A stretch of DNA of 51,598 bases from a virus, in the IMG/VR virus record IMGVR_UViG_3300024505_000296, positions 1-51,598 of that record, one strand, 5' to 3'. The position numbers and the translations under genes are program-made. Of the stretch, positions 18,016 to 27,600 are shown piece after piece. The notes under the pieces were generated by a model. The model saw only the letters and a list, made by a program, of their open reading frames with translations. It made no database searches and had not been told where the DNA came from. The first letter of the stretch is position 1. Every line of letters starts with the position of its first letter.

Positions 18016-18019
18016 CCAA

Positions 18020-18050
18020 AAAAGGCCCTAAGCGATTAGGGCTTTTTTTT
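18020..18050 (+). terminator. Strong rho-independent terminator after pqqA
   Basis: GCCCTAA (18025-18031), loop GCGA, TTAGGGC (18036-18042), followed by eight T. It lies ten bases after the pqqA stop codon. Confidence 0.95.
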
Positions 18051-18063
18051 GACTAAAATACCG

Positions 18064-18092
18064 TTGTACTTTAAATACTTTCCTGCTATACT
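18064..18092 (+). promoter_or_regulatory. sigma70 promoter of the tRNA-like gene
   Basis: TTGTAC (18064-18069) and TATACT (18087-18092) are 17 bases apart. With the usual 6-base spacing, the start is 18099, the first base of the tRNA-like acceptor stem. Confidence 0.75.
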
Positions 18093-18098
18093 AAATTT

Positions 18099-18209
18099 GT
18101 GGCCGTGAGTGGAATATGGCAGACCTCCAATCCGTTGTGAAACGCATTCGGGAAAGGGACACAGGCATAGCCGCCGTCTTTGTAGGTTCGAATCCTACCG
18201 GCCACACCA
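18099..18209 (+). tRNA. 111-nt tRNA-like gene, anticodon not assignable
   Basis: The acceptor GTGGCCG pairs perfectly with CGGCCAC. The T-arm GTAGG-TTCGAAT-CCTAC, discriminator A and CCA are canonical. The D-arm region (GGAATATGGCAGAC) resembles Leu/Ser types. The middle is about 25 nt too long, and no 5-bp/7-nt anticodon arm fits. A hairpin AATCCGTT-GTGA-AACGCATT with one mismatch occupies the expected place. It may be an intron-bearing, degenerate or tRNA-mimic RNA. Confidence 0.6.
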
Positions 18210-18250
18210 ATTACTACTATAAGTAGATACACATAACTTAAGGAAAAATT

Positions 18251-18442
18251 ATGTCAACAGTAAATCAAATCACAGAAGCAGTAACAGCATGGAAAGCAGA
18301 AGATGACAAGTTCACCGCAGGCAATGGTGCCGCAGGTACTCGTGCTCGCAAGGCACTAGCAGAACTTAGCAAGTTGATCAAGGCACGCCGTAACGAAATC
18401 ACGGCAGAAAAGAACGCCCGCAAAGAAGCTAAGGCAAAGTAA
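18251..18442 (+). CDS. Histone H1-like (Hc1-type) basic protein
   Basis: A 63-aa protein whose middle, AAGTRARKALAELSKLIKARR, matches the short histone H1-like domain found in bacterial Hc1-type proteins and some large phages. The C terminus is Lys/Ala-rich. It likely binds DNA nonspecifically, for compaction of phage or host DNA. AAGGAAAAA precedes the ATG. Confidence 0.75.
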   Translation: MSTVNQITEAVTAWKAEDDKFTAGNGAAGTRARKALAELSKLIKARRNEITAEKNARKEAKAK

Positions 18443-18452
18443 ACAAGACGAC

Positions 18453-18869
18453 ATGAGCACATGTTACCCAAATACTATCACAGTCGGTAGTGGTGCTACC
18501 GGTAGCACTACCTACACTACTGCTGGTGCTACTGTCGGAGGTATTACTACTATACCGATTGGAAATGTTACTATAGGTAGTGGTAATAGCCCTTACACGT
18601 ATAGTAGCGGAACAACATGGACTACTTCTCCTATCTATACCACTGGCAGTAATGGTAGTTCAATAAAGGTAACAGGCGATGCCGAGTTTGATGGCGATGT
18701 AAAAATCAAAGGTCATAGTCTGATGAAACTTTTAGAAAAGATGGAAGACCGTCTAGCTATTTTAATGGATCCTGATCCAGAGAAATTAGAAAAATTCGCA
18801 GCATTAAAAAAGGCTTACGAGAATTACAAATTGCTAGAAAAACTTTGCCAAGAAGAAAAAGATAAGTGA
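18453..18869 (+). CDS. Phage structural-type protein, Gly/Ser/Thr-rich head and coiled-coil tail
   Basis: A 138-aa protein: residues 1-70 are Gly/Ser/Thr-rich low-complexity beta-type sequence, then VTGDAEFDGDVKIKGHSL and a coiled-coil C terminus (LMKLLEKMEDRLAIL...). The GDAEFDGDVKIKG plus coiled-coil unit recurs in T4-like marine phages as a trimerising virion or fibre-associated protein. Overlaps the next start. Confidence 0.7.
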   Translation: MSTCYPNTITVGSGATGSTTYTTAGATVGGITTIPIGNVTIGSGNSPYTYSSGTTWTTSPIYTTGSNGSSIKVTGDAEFDGDVKIKGHSLMKLLEKMEDRLAILMDPDPEKLEKFAALKKAYENYKLLEKLCQEEKDK

Positions 18870-19435
18870 TGTTATTAAGAGTCTATGATGATCTGATACC
18901 TCAACACTTACAGGATTATCTAGAGATGATCTGTTTAGGTAAGTCAGGTGATCAGCTCATACATCCCGCAGTAGATTTTAGATGTAAGTACGAAACCACA
19001 GCAAAGGAAGATGAACGATCTTATGCTCCGCTGAGTTTCGTACACATCCTTAAATCGAGCACAGCGACTTCTACTCACATGGATAACTTCGGTCTAGTGC
19101 CCATGGCAGTTTGCCAAGAAAATAATCTTATCATAAACAGTATACCTGTAGCAAGAGTTTTTATAACATTGCCATACGATACAGAATTAGATCATTATGC
19201 TCCGCATGTAGATTATCCTGGTGAGCATACTGTGGTAATTTACTACGTCAACGACGCAGATGGCGATACTGTGTTCTTTGATCAATCAGGTAAAAACATC
19301 ATCAAACGTGTCAGCCCAAAGAAAGGAAGAGTCGTGATCTTCGATGGCCGTATACTACACGGAGGTGGTATACCTAAGAAAGGCCCTCGTTGTATCGTAA
19401 ACTACGATCTACACACTTCAAATGGAAAAAGATAA
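18869..19435 (+). CDS. 2OG-Fe(II) oxygenase, prolyl-4-hydroxylase type
   Basis: The 188-aa protein shows the full P4H signature: His113-x-Asp115 (PHVDYPG), the distal His164 (GRILHGGG) and 2OG-binding Arg174 (GPRCIVNYD). It should hydroxylate a peptide or another substrate using O2, Fe(II) and 2-oxoglutarate. ATG 18869 overlaps the previous stop (TGATG). Next gene overlaps by 14 bases. Confidence 0.82.
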   Translation: MLLRVYDDLIPQHLQDYLEMICLGKSGDQLIHPAVDFRCKYETTAKEDERSYAPLSFVHILKSSTATSTHMDNFGLVPMAVCQENNLIINSIPVARVFITLPYDTELDHYAPHVDYPGEHTVVIYYVNDADGDTVFFDQSGKNIIKRVSPKKGRVVIFDGRILHGGGIPKKGPRCIVNYDLHTSNGKR

Positions 19436-19802
19436 ACTGAGAAAATTCTGCGAACATTACGAAGTTCAAATCTTGAACGATCAGAATCGCACACAGAGAT
19501 ATAGGCGTCCTAATTTTTTCGCATATCCGCTCGATGCCGATGTTATCGATATCGCTTCGGAATTTTATGAAGAAAGATTGTACACAGTACAGATTCCCGA
19601 AAGCCGTTTAAAGACTCTAGTAGAAATGGAAGAAATGTTTTTCCGTGCTAGAGAACACGGACAGGGCAAAGACATGTTCGATATGCTGATGGAAAAAGAA
19701 CGTGAAGAAAGAAATTTTAGGAATACAAACGAAGCTGTCAAAAAAGCCTACGAACAGTATTCCATGCTATTGAATCTAGCAGGATATCAAAGAAAGATAT
19801 GA
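19422..19802 (+). CDS. Conserved hypothetical helical protein
   Basis: A 126-aa, charge-rich, largely helical protein ending in a tyrosine-containing helix (AVKKAYEQYSMLLNLAG) that resembles the C-terminal helices of neighbouring virion-associated proteins at 18453 and 32612. It sits between two 2OG oxygenases and overlaps both. Function unknown. Confidence 0.7.
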   Translation: MEKDKLRKFCEHYEVQILNDQNRTQRYRRPNFFAYPLDADVIDIASEFYEERLYTVQIPESRLKTLVEMEEMFFRAREHGQGKDMFDMLMEKEREERNFRNTNEAVKKAYEQYSMLLNLAGYQRKI

Positions 19803-20374
19803 CTCCACAGGCTCTTTTCCCAACAGTAGTAGCTACATCTGATTTTAGCAAAGATTTAGATATTCCTGTGCTTTTAAAAATTATAGAAAGACAAAAAACT
19901 AACCCACATAGTCTAGTCGACGAATCACCTAGTAGTTATGGTACATATATCAATGTGTTAGATGACATCAAACTAGAAGGTTTGAAAAAAAGAATACAGG
20001 TAGAAGTCGACAACTATACCGAACTGCTGGGACTTAGAAAAGTAAAGATAACTGGATCGTGGTTTAATATTCTAGGACAGGGAGGTAGAGTCAATGCTCA
20101 CAGACATGAGTTGAGTGTGATATCAGGTGCCTTTTATGTCAAGGCAGATCCTGGTAGTGTTGGATTAAGATTACACAGTCCGCTGGCTCCTATGCGTATG
20201 TATGAATTCGCAGAAAAGGTGAATGACATCAACAGCAATTTTTGGGTGATGCCCTGTTACACTGGACAACTGGTTTTATTTCCTAGTTGGTTAGAACATA
20301 GCACACTTCCAAACCAAACTGAATCTAGAATAACGGTCAGTTTTAACACCAAATATATCAAAGAAATAGGTTGA
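19799..20374 (+). CDS. 2OG-Fe(II) oxygenase, 2OG-FeII_Oxy_5 type
   Basis: A 191-aa protein of the phage oxygenase family: SWFNILGQGG, AHRHELSVISGAFYV with His101/His103, a late LVLFPSWLEHSTLP with His167 and SRITVSFNTKY with Arg177. The family name is established, the substrate is not. Overlaps the preceding gene by four bases. Confidence 0.8.
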   Translation: MTPQALFPTVVATSDFSKDLDIPVLLKIIERQKTNPHSLVDESPSSYGTYINVLDDIKLEGLKKRIQVEVDNYTELLGLRKVKITGSWFNILGQGGRVNAHRHELSVISGAFYVKADPGSVGLRLHSPLAPMRMYEFAEKVNDINSNFWVMPCYTGQLVLFPSWLEHSTLPNQTESRITVSFNTKYIKEIG

Positions 20375-20399
20375 CAGTATAAGTAATTTGCTCTATAAT
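20371..20399 (+). promoter_or_regulatory. Consensus sigma70 promoter
   Basis: TTGACA (20371-20376) and TATAAT (20394-20399) are exactly 17 bases apart. It begins inside the previous stop codon and drives the 20424-23357 cluster. Confidence 0.93.
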
Positions 20400-20423
20400 C
20401 TAAATTAGATAAAGGACTCAAAG

Positions 20424-21239
20424 ATGCGTAACTATTGGACCTGTTCAAAATTTGCTGATTGGCTTCGTGGTACTATGAAGCCATCTGCCGAAACTTCTAA
20501 AGGTTGGGCTACTTGGAAAAAGGAAGCCAAAGCCAAGCATCCTGTCCGCTATTGGATTGCCGAAGAAGGTCTCGATTACATCCAAGATGTTTGGATGTTT
20601 GTTCCTGATAGGATTAATGATGTCCGCTATTATATCAACAACCGTTGGATTACTCGTACTCATTGCCTCACTGCTCATGGTCGTGATATCAAACCTGGTA
20701 GTTGGTGTGATGTGGGTAATCGCTTTTTGCCATGTCTCTTTAATGAACTTGTTGACTTCGTCGAAATCGAACTAGCATGGTCTAATTGTCTTTGGAGCGA
20801 TGAAGCACGTAAAAAGTATAGCTATCCTTGGTGGCGTCGATGGTATCGCAACTGGCGCTGTGAAGAAGCTGCCATGGAGTATCTCAATTGGGCCAAAACA
20901 TTAACCAACGCAGAGTTTTTGGACGAAGATAAGAAGCATGAAGCTGTTCCTACAGCACAAGCAGAAGCCGCAAAGGAAATCGAAATCCTTTATAAATGGT
21001 GGAAGTACGAACGTCCACAACGTCCAGATCCATATGATGTCAGCGGTTGGTCAGCTATCTGCGAACGTCGTCGTGTAAAGTATCCCGACGAAATTTTTCC
21101 AGAAGATGAGAACAAAAAGGAAAAAGCTGAATCTCGCAAAGCACTTGACGTATTACACAAATTAGAACGCAAATACGAACAAGAAGATGAAGCGATGATG
21201 ATCCGTTTAATTAAAATCCGTCAAAGCCTATGGACTTAA
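20424..21239 (+). CDS. Trp-rich conserved phage protein
   Basis: A 271-aa protein, unusually rich in Trp and Arg (WWRRWYRNWR), with a helical Lys/Glu C-terminal third. Similar Trp-rich early proteins occur in T4-like phages without known function. First gene of the cluster, GGACTC precedes the ATG. No catalytic motif seen. Confidence 0.75.
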   Translation: MRNYWTCSKFADWLRGTMKPSAETSKGWATWKKEAKAKHPVRYWIAEEGLDYIQDVWMFVPDRINDVRYYINNRWITRTHCLTAHGRDIKPGSWCDVGNRFLPCLFNELVDFVEIELAWSNCLWSDEARKKYSYPWWRRWYRNWRCEEAAMEYLNWAKTLTNAEFLDEDKKHEAVPTAQAEAAKEIEILYKWWKYERPQRPDPYDVSGWSAICERRRVKYPDEIFPEDENKKEKAESRKALDVLHKLERKYEQEDEAMMIRLIKIRQSLWT

Positions 21240-21421
21240 CTGAAAAGAAAAAACCTTCATTCTTCAGACTTTGGGTACATCAATTTTATATGGCCAATTG
21301 CGAAGAACATGACGTGTTCAACGAACCAAAATTAACTATGAGCCAATATTGGCAAATGTATAAATGGTTCGTTAGAAGTAAATTCAGAGACCAACAACTA
21401 AAGGTTAGAAACAATGGATGA
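21230..21421 (+). CDS. Small conserved phage protein
   Basis: A 63-aa protein with aromatic residues (FFRLWVHQFYMANC, YWQMYKWFVRSKF) suggesting a compact helical fold. It overlaps the preceding gene by 10 and the next by 8 bases. No known function. Confidence 0.7.
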   Translation: MDLTEKKKPSFFRLWVHQFYMANCEEHDVFNEPKLTMSQYWQMYKWFVRSKFRDQQLKVRNNG

Positions 21422-21632
21422 TAAATTAGAAAATGTCTATGTTGAATATTTGAAATTCACAGACAAAATGGCTGGAGAATATTCTGCCATGGCTATCGCA
21501 GGTGTCATGATGGCACAGGCTTTGAGCATCTATAAGACTGCGTTAAAACCAGACGAGTTTGACAGCATGGTAGAAAACATCGTAAACTGTAAAGACAAAG
21601 TGAAAACATTCGCAGGACCTATTTTACAATGA
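21414..21632 (+). CDS. Small helical conserved phage protein
   Basis: A 72-aa all-helical protein (MAIAGVMMAQALSIYKTAL) with two amphipathic helices. It overlaps both neighbours by a few bases. No function known. Confidence 0.7.
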   Translation: MDDKLENVYVEYLKFTDKMAGEYSAMAIAGVMMAQALSIYKTALKPDEFDSMVENIVNCKDKVKTFAGPILQ

Positions 21633-21880
21633 CCGAAGAAAAGAAAATGAAAGTGGAATTTGCTCCCGGTGCTTTTGATGGATTCGAAGGCACACAAGAA
21701 GAACTTGACGAGTTGATCGCAGAAGTCAAAGCCATGTTCGAAGGCAAGACTCGTGAAGAAATCGAATCTATGGGTCGTCCAATGGATGATGACCTCTTTG
21801 ATGACATGAGCGAAGAAGAACAGATTCGCCTTATGAGGTCGTTAGGATTTGATGATCTACCACCGAGGAATCTACAATGA
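21629..21880 (+). CDS. Acidic conserved phage protein
   Basis: An 83-aa acidic protein with the block VEFAPGAFDGFEGTQEELDEL, typical of a conserved T4-like phage family of unknown role. Overlaps neighbours by 4 bases (ATGA). Confidence 0.75.
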   Translation: MTEEKKMKVEFAPGAFDGFEGTQEELDELIAEVKAMFEGKTREEIESMGRPMDDDLFDDMSEEEQIRLMRSLGFDDLPPRNLQ

Positions 21881-22350
21881 AAGCACAAAAGCCAGCTGAA
21901 GGTATTTTGATCAACAGAGATTACGGTGATGCTAAAAACTACACCGTAACCTGCGAGTGCGGGGACAGCGATCATTCTCATCACATCTGGGTTGAATCCG
22001 AAGATACTGGCGTCACTGTTCATACTCATACAGAACAAACTACCGATTACTGGTCACAAAAATTAGAAACTCGTTATGATATCAATAACGAAATCTATCA
22101 GAATATACATTGGTTCTTCGTTGGACTGTTTAATGATTGGTATCGTCGATTTAAACTAGTATGGCAAGTATTGACTAAAGGTCATATCAAATATCAGGCT
22201 ACTATCATCATGACTGAACAACAGGCATTGAACTACGCAGAAACACTTAAATCTGCTGTAGCAGATGTAAAAGAATTTAAAAAACAAAGACAATCTAAAA
22301 AGGAAAACGTTGAAGCTGTAAGAGCAGCTAGCGAACAAGATTGCGTCTGA
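21877..22350 (+). CDS. Conserved phage protein with metal-site-like Cys/His cluster
   Basis: A 157-aa protein. VTCECGDSDHSHHIWVE at about 29-45 resembles a metal-binding knuckle, followed by a beta-rich middle (VTVHTHTEQTTDYW) and a basic helical tail. Known only as a conserved phage family. AGGAATCTACA precedes the ATG. Confidence 0.7.
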   Translation: MKAQKPAEGILINRDYGDAKNYTVTCECGDSDHSHHIWVESEDTGVTVHTHTEQTTDYWSQKLETRYDINNEIYQNIHWFFVGLFNDWYRRFKLVWQVLTKGHIKYQATIIMTEQQALNYAETLKSAVADVKEFKKQRQSKKENVEAVRAASEQDCV

Positions 22351-22352
22351 TC

Positions 22353-22877
22353 ATGAGTGACCCAAGCAAGAGCCCGCATAGGCATACCTTCCAAAAAGAT
22401 GGTTATATCAAACGTATGGAAGAAAAGGGAGAAAAGCCTAACGAAGCTTATCTAGATTACTTCCAACAAATCTTAGAAGATCATAAGCACAAGTTTGACG
22501 ATCCAGAAAGCCGTGTCAACAACATGGAATACGATCTCCTAACCACTGATTGGATTTTAGAAAAAGCTCGTGCTAGCGAAACTTATTCTCAAAATCTTTA
22601 TGCTGCCATGTGTAATAATGATTTCCAAAAACTAGATGTACTGCCAATCCTAAAAGAACAGTCTTGGAGTTGCTCATGGAGGTATGCGGGCGGCATCATC
22701 GCAGACATGCGACAGCAAGGAGATTACATTGACTGGTACTGTTCTGGTATCGGTGATGGTCTGGGTAATGGTGACGAAGATGGCACAAAAGGATATGTGG
22801 CAGAAAGCGTAGTAACTGATGAAATCAAGGAGGATCTGAAAAAGCTAGGATGGGTTGTCCTAGATAACGATGACTGA
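22353..22877 (+). CDS. Conserved T4-like phage protein
   Basis: A 174-aa protein whose C-terminal half contains WRYAGGIIADMRQQGDYIDWYCSG, a block seen in conserved T4-like phage proteins. The ATG 22353 is preferred over a TTG at 22341. Function unknown. Confidence 0.7.
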   Translation: MSDPSKSPHRHTFQKDGYIKRMEEKGEKPNEAYLDYFQQILEDHKHKFDDPESRVNNMEYDLLTTDWILEKARASETYSQNLYAAMCNNDFQKLDVLPILKEQSWSCSWRYAGGIIADMRQQGDYIDWYCSGIGDGLGNGDEDGTKGYVAESVVTDEIKEDLKKLGWVVLDNDD

Positions 22878-23205
22878 TATGATTATCGACGACGGTTACA
22901 GAAAGCATGTGTTGGAAAGATTGCGAGCCAACATTAAAGCTATAAGAAATATCGCAGAAGATTCCCTAGAGGGAGAACTATTGATAGGCATTTATGCTGT
23001 AGGAGATGTCATCCAAGCTGGAAGTTTTGATGAATCTAGCGAAGTAGAATTGCTATTTCATATCGATGGTGATGGTGAAATGGACCCTTATCTCTCAGAT
23101 CAACTTCAAATTGATTTGGAATTAAATCCAGTCAGTGATTTGGAAAGCATCAAAGCTATCGTTTGGAGAGGTCCTATCGAAGAAGATACAGTGAGGTTGT
23201 ATTGA
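22870..23205 (+). CDS. Hypothetical acidic protein
   Basis: A 111-aa acidic protein with helical N terminus and alternating strands (EVELLFHIDGDGEM). Overlaps neighbours at both ends. No family recognised. Confidence 0.65.
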   Translation: MTDMIIDDGYRKHVLERLRANIKAIRNIAEDSLEGELLIGIYAVGDVIQAGSFDESSEVELLFHIDGDGEMDPYLSDQLQIDLELNPVSDLESIKAIVWRGPIEEDTVRLY

Positions 23206-23357
23206 AATTTTGGAGACTTTGGGCTAAAGCATTAGGTGAAAAATCGGGCAAGACAGACAAAGAAGCCGATATAGTAGCCTTGATTAGGACTTTAATAATA
23301 TTATGCTATATAATTACCAATGCTTTTATCATAGCAGGGGTCATACGCCATTGGTAG
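23202..23357 (+). CDS. Small membrane protein with TTG start
   Basis: A 51-aa protein: KFWRLWAKALGEKSGKTDKE, then one transmembrane helix (TLIILCYIITNAFIIAGV). The conserved phage family begins with KFW, so TTG 23202, which overlaps the previous stop (TTGA), is the best start. An upstream ATG in this frame lies inside the previous gene. Confidence 0.7.
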   Translation: MKFWRLWAKALGEKSGKTDKEADIVALIRTLIILCYIITNAFIIAGVIRHW

Positions 23358-23360
23358 TGG

Positions 23361-23389
23361 TTGACAGCACTATCATTTGAGCATATAAT
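23361..23389 (+). promoter_or_regulatory. Consensus sigma70 promoter
   Basis: TTGACA (23361-23366) and TATAAT (23384-23389) are 17 bases apart. Predicted start near 23396, 28 bases before the ATG at 23424. Confidence 0.93.
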
Positions 23390-23423
23390 AATAGTATTGT
23401 TAAACACAGCATAGGAGCAATAG

Positions 23424-24632
23424 ATGGCCGTTACTAAAGCCAAACCCAAAAAAGTTGTCGTATCAGCCGGCACACGTCGAGGTGCCAATCCTGATCCAAA
23501 GTGGACCGATTGGGAAAAGATGACTGGCGAACAGTATCACCGTTTTCGCCGTAACGCTGTAGCCTATTACTATGCCGAATACAAGACCGCAGATCTTCTT
23601 CCTGATCTGTATGCGTGGATGAAAGAAAACAAATACTCGTCAGAAGATATCCGTATGGCAAAAGCAGCCAATGGATTCAATCTAACACAGGCTGCTATAA
23701 TCGCTCGTTGTCTGCGTACTGGTATGCCAGACTTCAACGAGAAAGAAGCCAAGCATTGGGAAGAACTTCCAGGCACCATGGGCGAACTTAAACCTGTAAC
23801 TATTTTTCTCCGGGAGCGTATCGCAGATGCTATTGAACGCGGTCGTGACGTCAAAGAACCCGAAGAAGAAAAGAAAGAAGTTTCTACTGCGCCTCAGCCT
23901 AGCATCCAAGATCGATTGCGTGAAGCTGCGTTTAAGATGACCGAGGAAATCGAAGATGCTCACGAAAGCTTCTTGATGGATCCTGAAGGGTTTGACCCCA
24001 AGGCTATCAAGATCGTTAACCTACTCAAGGGCAAAGAGTGTAAAGGTGCTCATGCTCGTGTGATCAAAGAAATCTATCAACGCCCGTTCGACGAAGTCGT
24101 TGAAGCTATGGCAGGCAAAGACGAGCAGCTGAAAGAAGGATATGCTTGGTTAGGCAAAAAGAATATCAAGAAGCTTCATGATTTTTACCAAGAGATCATC
24201 AGTGCTTGTGATATGCTACAGCAAGAAGGCAAAGTCAATCGCAAGCCACGTGTCAAGAAGGCTGTGCCTAAGGACAAGTTGGTCGCTAAGATGAAGTACA
24301 AAAAGACTGACGACCAGCTCAAACTAGTGTCTATCAATCCTGCGGATATCATTGGTAGTCAAGAAGTTTGGGTGTTCAACACCAAGACTCGCAAGTTGGG
24401 CAAATATGTAGCGGCAGCTTACAATGATCTGCGTGTCAAAGGTACGACCATCATCGGGTTCGATGAGAACAAGAGCGTACAAAAAACTCTGCGTAAACCC
24501 GAAGAACAGTTGAAAGAGTTTAAGGCAGCAGGCAAGGTAGCACTGCGCAAGTTCTTGGAAGATATCAAGGCTGTGGACATCAAGCTCAACGGACGTATCA
24601 ACGAAGACACTATCCTGCTTAAGGTAGCTTAA
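23424..24632 (+). CDS. Large conserved T4-like phage protein of unknown function
   Basis: A 402-aa Lys/Glu-rich protein. The C-terminal half (residues ~290-380) has the block NDLRVKGTTIIGFDENKSVQ and KTLRKPEEQ, characteristic of a widespread T4-like phage family annotated only as hypothetical. N-terminal part is helical and basic. Single-gene unit with its own strong promoter, convergent with the fibre gene and overlapping it by four bases. Confidence 0.8.
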   Translation: MAVTKAKPKKVVVSAGTRRGANPDPKWTDWEKMTGEQYHRFRRNAVAYYYAEYKTADLLPDLYAWMKENKYSSEDIRMAKAANGFNLTQAAIIARCLRTGMPDFNEKEAKHWEELPGTMGELKPVTIFLRERIADAIERGRDVKEPEEEKKEVSTAPQPSIQDRLREAAFKMTEEIEDAHESFLMDPEGFDPKAIKIVNLLKGKECKGAHARVIKEIYQRPFDEVVEAMAGKDEQLKEGYAWLGKKNIKKLHDFYQEIISACDMLQQEGKVNRKPRVKKAVPKDKLVAKMKYKKTDDQLKLVSINPADIIGSQEVWVFNTKTRKLGKYVAAAYNDLRVKGTTIIGFDENKSVQKTLRKPEEQLKEFKAAGKVALRKFLEDIKAVDIKLNGRINEDTILLKVA

Positions 24633-27600
24633 ACTGCTGAACCAGCTATGGTGCCGTTGGCATTAAACACGGTAACCATAGCTGTACCACTAGTGGCTGC
24701 TAGAGTTATTGTACTAGCACTGACTTGACCTACAGCATTGGCTCCTACAAAACTTCCTGCCATCGCTACGTTGGCAAAACCAGAAGCAGTAGTGCTAGCT
24801 GTAATCGTGATAGCCTTAGTAGCTGCGTTAGTATTTCTTAGATAGATCCTGACTTCTCTACCGGCTGTAAGATTACTGATATTGATAGTTCTTGCTGTAC
24901 CAGATGCGCTCTGGACATAAGCATAGAAAGTCGTTGTCGAAGCATCAACCGTAGCATCGGCATCAGAAGTCGAACTAGAATTGCCATAAGTTGGTGAAAC
25001 TAATGTTGGGTTTGATCCCAATACAACGTTGCCGGTACCTGTTGTTGACAACACACTGAGGGTGCCATCACCACCTGAAGTAGTTACGATACCATTCGAA
25101 GTCAAACTACCAAGTTTCTTGTTAGTTAGACTTTCTGATCCTGCTAGTGTGGCCAATGTACCCGTAGTTGGCAGTGTTACACTTGTAGATGCTGTAGTCG
25201 TTAAGGTAAGAGCAAAATTACCAGATGTAGTTAGATTATTGGCAATATCGATATTGCCAGCTAGTTTAACTGTTCGAGCAGCATTTACGACATCTAGTGT
25301 CAATGTCCTACCTGCGGTTAACGCTGTCGAACTAGTCGCAGCTATCGTTAGATCAAAAGCAGCACTAGTATCGCGTAAGGCAAACGTTCCTACATTCGTG
25401 ATGCTAGTTGAAGTGCCGCTGATAGTAGGACTGGTTCCGAGAACAACACTACCGCTACCTGTGGTTGCTGTTACACTTAATGTACCATCTCCGCCAGATG
25501 TAGTCACAATACCGTTTGAAGTTAGGCTTCCTAGTTTCTTGTTTGTAAGACTTTCAGATCCTGCTAGTGTGGCTAGGGTGCCAGTTGTAGGCAATGTGAC
25601 GTTTGTAGTGTTTGTTGTTGTCAGTGTAAGAGCAAAGTTTCCACTAGTTGTAAGAGCGTTAGCAGTTGTTAGGTTTCCGCCTAAATCAATATTGCCGTTT
25701 AATTTAACTGTGCGGTCGGCATTAATAACGTCAACTGTTAGAGAACGTCCTGCCGTTAACGCTGTAGAACTTGTAGGAATAACTGATAAGTCAAACGCAG
25801 CACTTGTATCTTTTACTTTTAGTGTAGTGAAACGACCTGCTGCCGCGGTCGTTACACCAATGCTCATATTATTGATTGTACCAGCTGTGGCAGGATTTAC
25901 TGTCACAGTACCTGTGCCTGTGGGACTAAATGTCACATTTAAATTTGCTGGACTTGCTGTCAATGCGTTATTAACAGTTGTTGTACCTGTAGCAGCACCG
26001 ATGCTTACTGTAGTGGCTGCTCCAAAGGCATTAACTGTTGTCGCTGTGGTATTCAACAGATTAAACGAAGTTTGGTCTGTGGTTATATCACCACCTTTGA
26101 CCTGTAGATCAAGGTCTACTACAAGATTGTTATTGATATTTGTCGTACCACTAGAATTTCCAATCTCTATAGTCGTTCCAACTGTAGCAAGATTAACTGT
26201 TGACGCTGCGCCAAAGGCATTGATCGTAGTAGCATCAGTGTTCAACAAATTGAATGTAAGTGCGTTAGTGGTTAGATCGCCACCTTTGATCTGTAGATCT
26301 TGGTTGATCACTACATCACTTCTAAATGTAGTTGTACCGCCAGCTGTTGAGAACGTCAATGTAGTGGCTGCGCCAAATGCCTGGACTGTTGTTGCTGTGC
26401 CATCGATTAAATTAAACGAAGTTTGGTTAGTGGTTATATCGCCACCTTTAACCTGTAGATCACCATTTATAACAACGTTGTCATTTTTGATCGTTAATGT
26501 TCCTGCTCCTCCCGACGCACCAATGTCAATCGTAGTAGCTGCGCCAAACAGGTTTCCAGTCACTGCATTAGTATTAAACACAGACACTGTGCCTGTCGAT
26601 GTTGTCGTGATAGATGGCGATGAACCATTTAGATTCAATGATGTAGCATTCGTTCCGGTAATTGTAGGATTGCCAATAGTCAGCGTTCCGCTGTTGGCTC
26701 CTATGTTAACTGCCGTAGCCGCTCCAAATAGATTACCGGTAAGAGCATTAGTATTGAATACTGAAGCAGTACCTGTGCTAGTAGTACTGACACTAGGATT
26801 TGCTCCGTTCATATTGAACGTGCTCAGGTTAGGAGTGGTCAGTGTAGGATTGTTGATATTGAAAGTGCCTGTTGCTGCTCCCATCGTTATGGTAGTAGCA
26901 GAACCACCTATATTCAATGTAGTAGCTGTAGTATTGATCAGATTAAACGAAGTCTGATCGGTCTTTAATGTAGTAGCTCTTAGCTCTAAAGCACCTGTTC
27001 CGTTTAGATCTATAACTATATCATCATTGGAATTAGTACCTATGATGTTATTTTCAAAAATCCTTAGACCATTAGTGTCAACACGACTGTTAAGATAGAT
27101 AGTGCCGCCACTGCTGCCCAATGTCAGTGTCTGATTGTCAGTGTCGGTGGTCAACATGGTAACACCAGTTACAGGCGCAGGATTGAATGAAACTCTTATC
27201 CTATAACTAACATTGCCAGTATTGCCAGTCCAATCAATGATTATCCTATAATTTACTGCTCCATTATAAACTTCTGAATATATGTTACTGATTTGATAAC
27301 TTTGTAAAGCCACCACACCGCTGGCGCTGTCTAGATTTGACCAAATCAATGTGCTAGGATCTTGCCTTTGTAGTACGACAGATCCTGATACTATACTATC
27401 TAATACTTTATAAACAGCGGTATAATCTAGCATACCGTCACCGGCTGCTGTGAAGTTGATAGTAACAGTCCTAGCAGCCGACGAGCTTTGTGTTTCATCG
27501 GGACTGAGCAATAGTGGATTGCCAATGGTACCAGTACCTGTAACGTTGTCACCAGCACTGATTGTGATACCAGATAGCCCGCCGTCGCTGCTTTCGATAT

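Noticed and set aside
18099-18209. Group I intron in the tRNA-like gene
   Set aside because: The extra length is only ~25-35 nt, far too short for a group I intron, and no P7 core is seen.
24900-26950. Tandem repeats that could suggest a CRISPR array
   Set aside because: Repeats are imperfect, in frame and coding (fibre repeats). No short identical repeats with unique spacers are seen anywhere in the window.
25029-26957. A 642-residue open frame on the plus strand opposite the 1229-aa fibre gene
   Set aside because: It is Val/Pro-rich, repeats exactly with the repeats of the minus-strand gene, has no ribosome-binding site, and is explained as an antisense shadow of repetitive fibre sequence.
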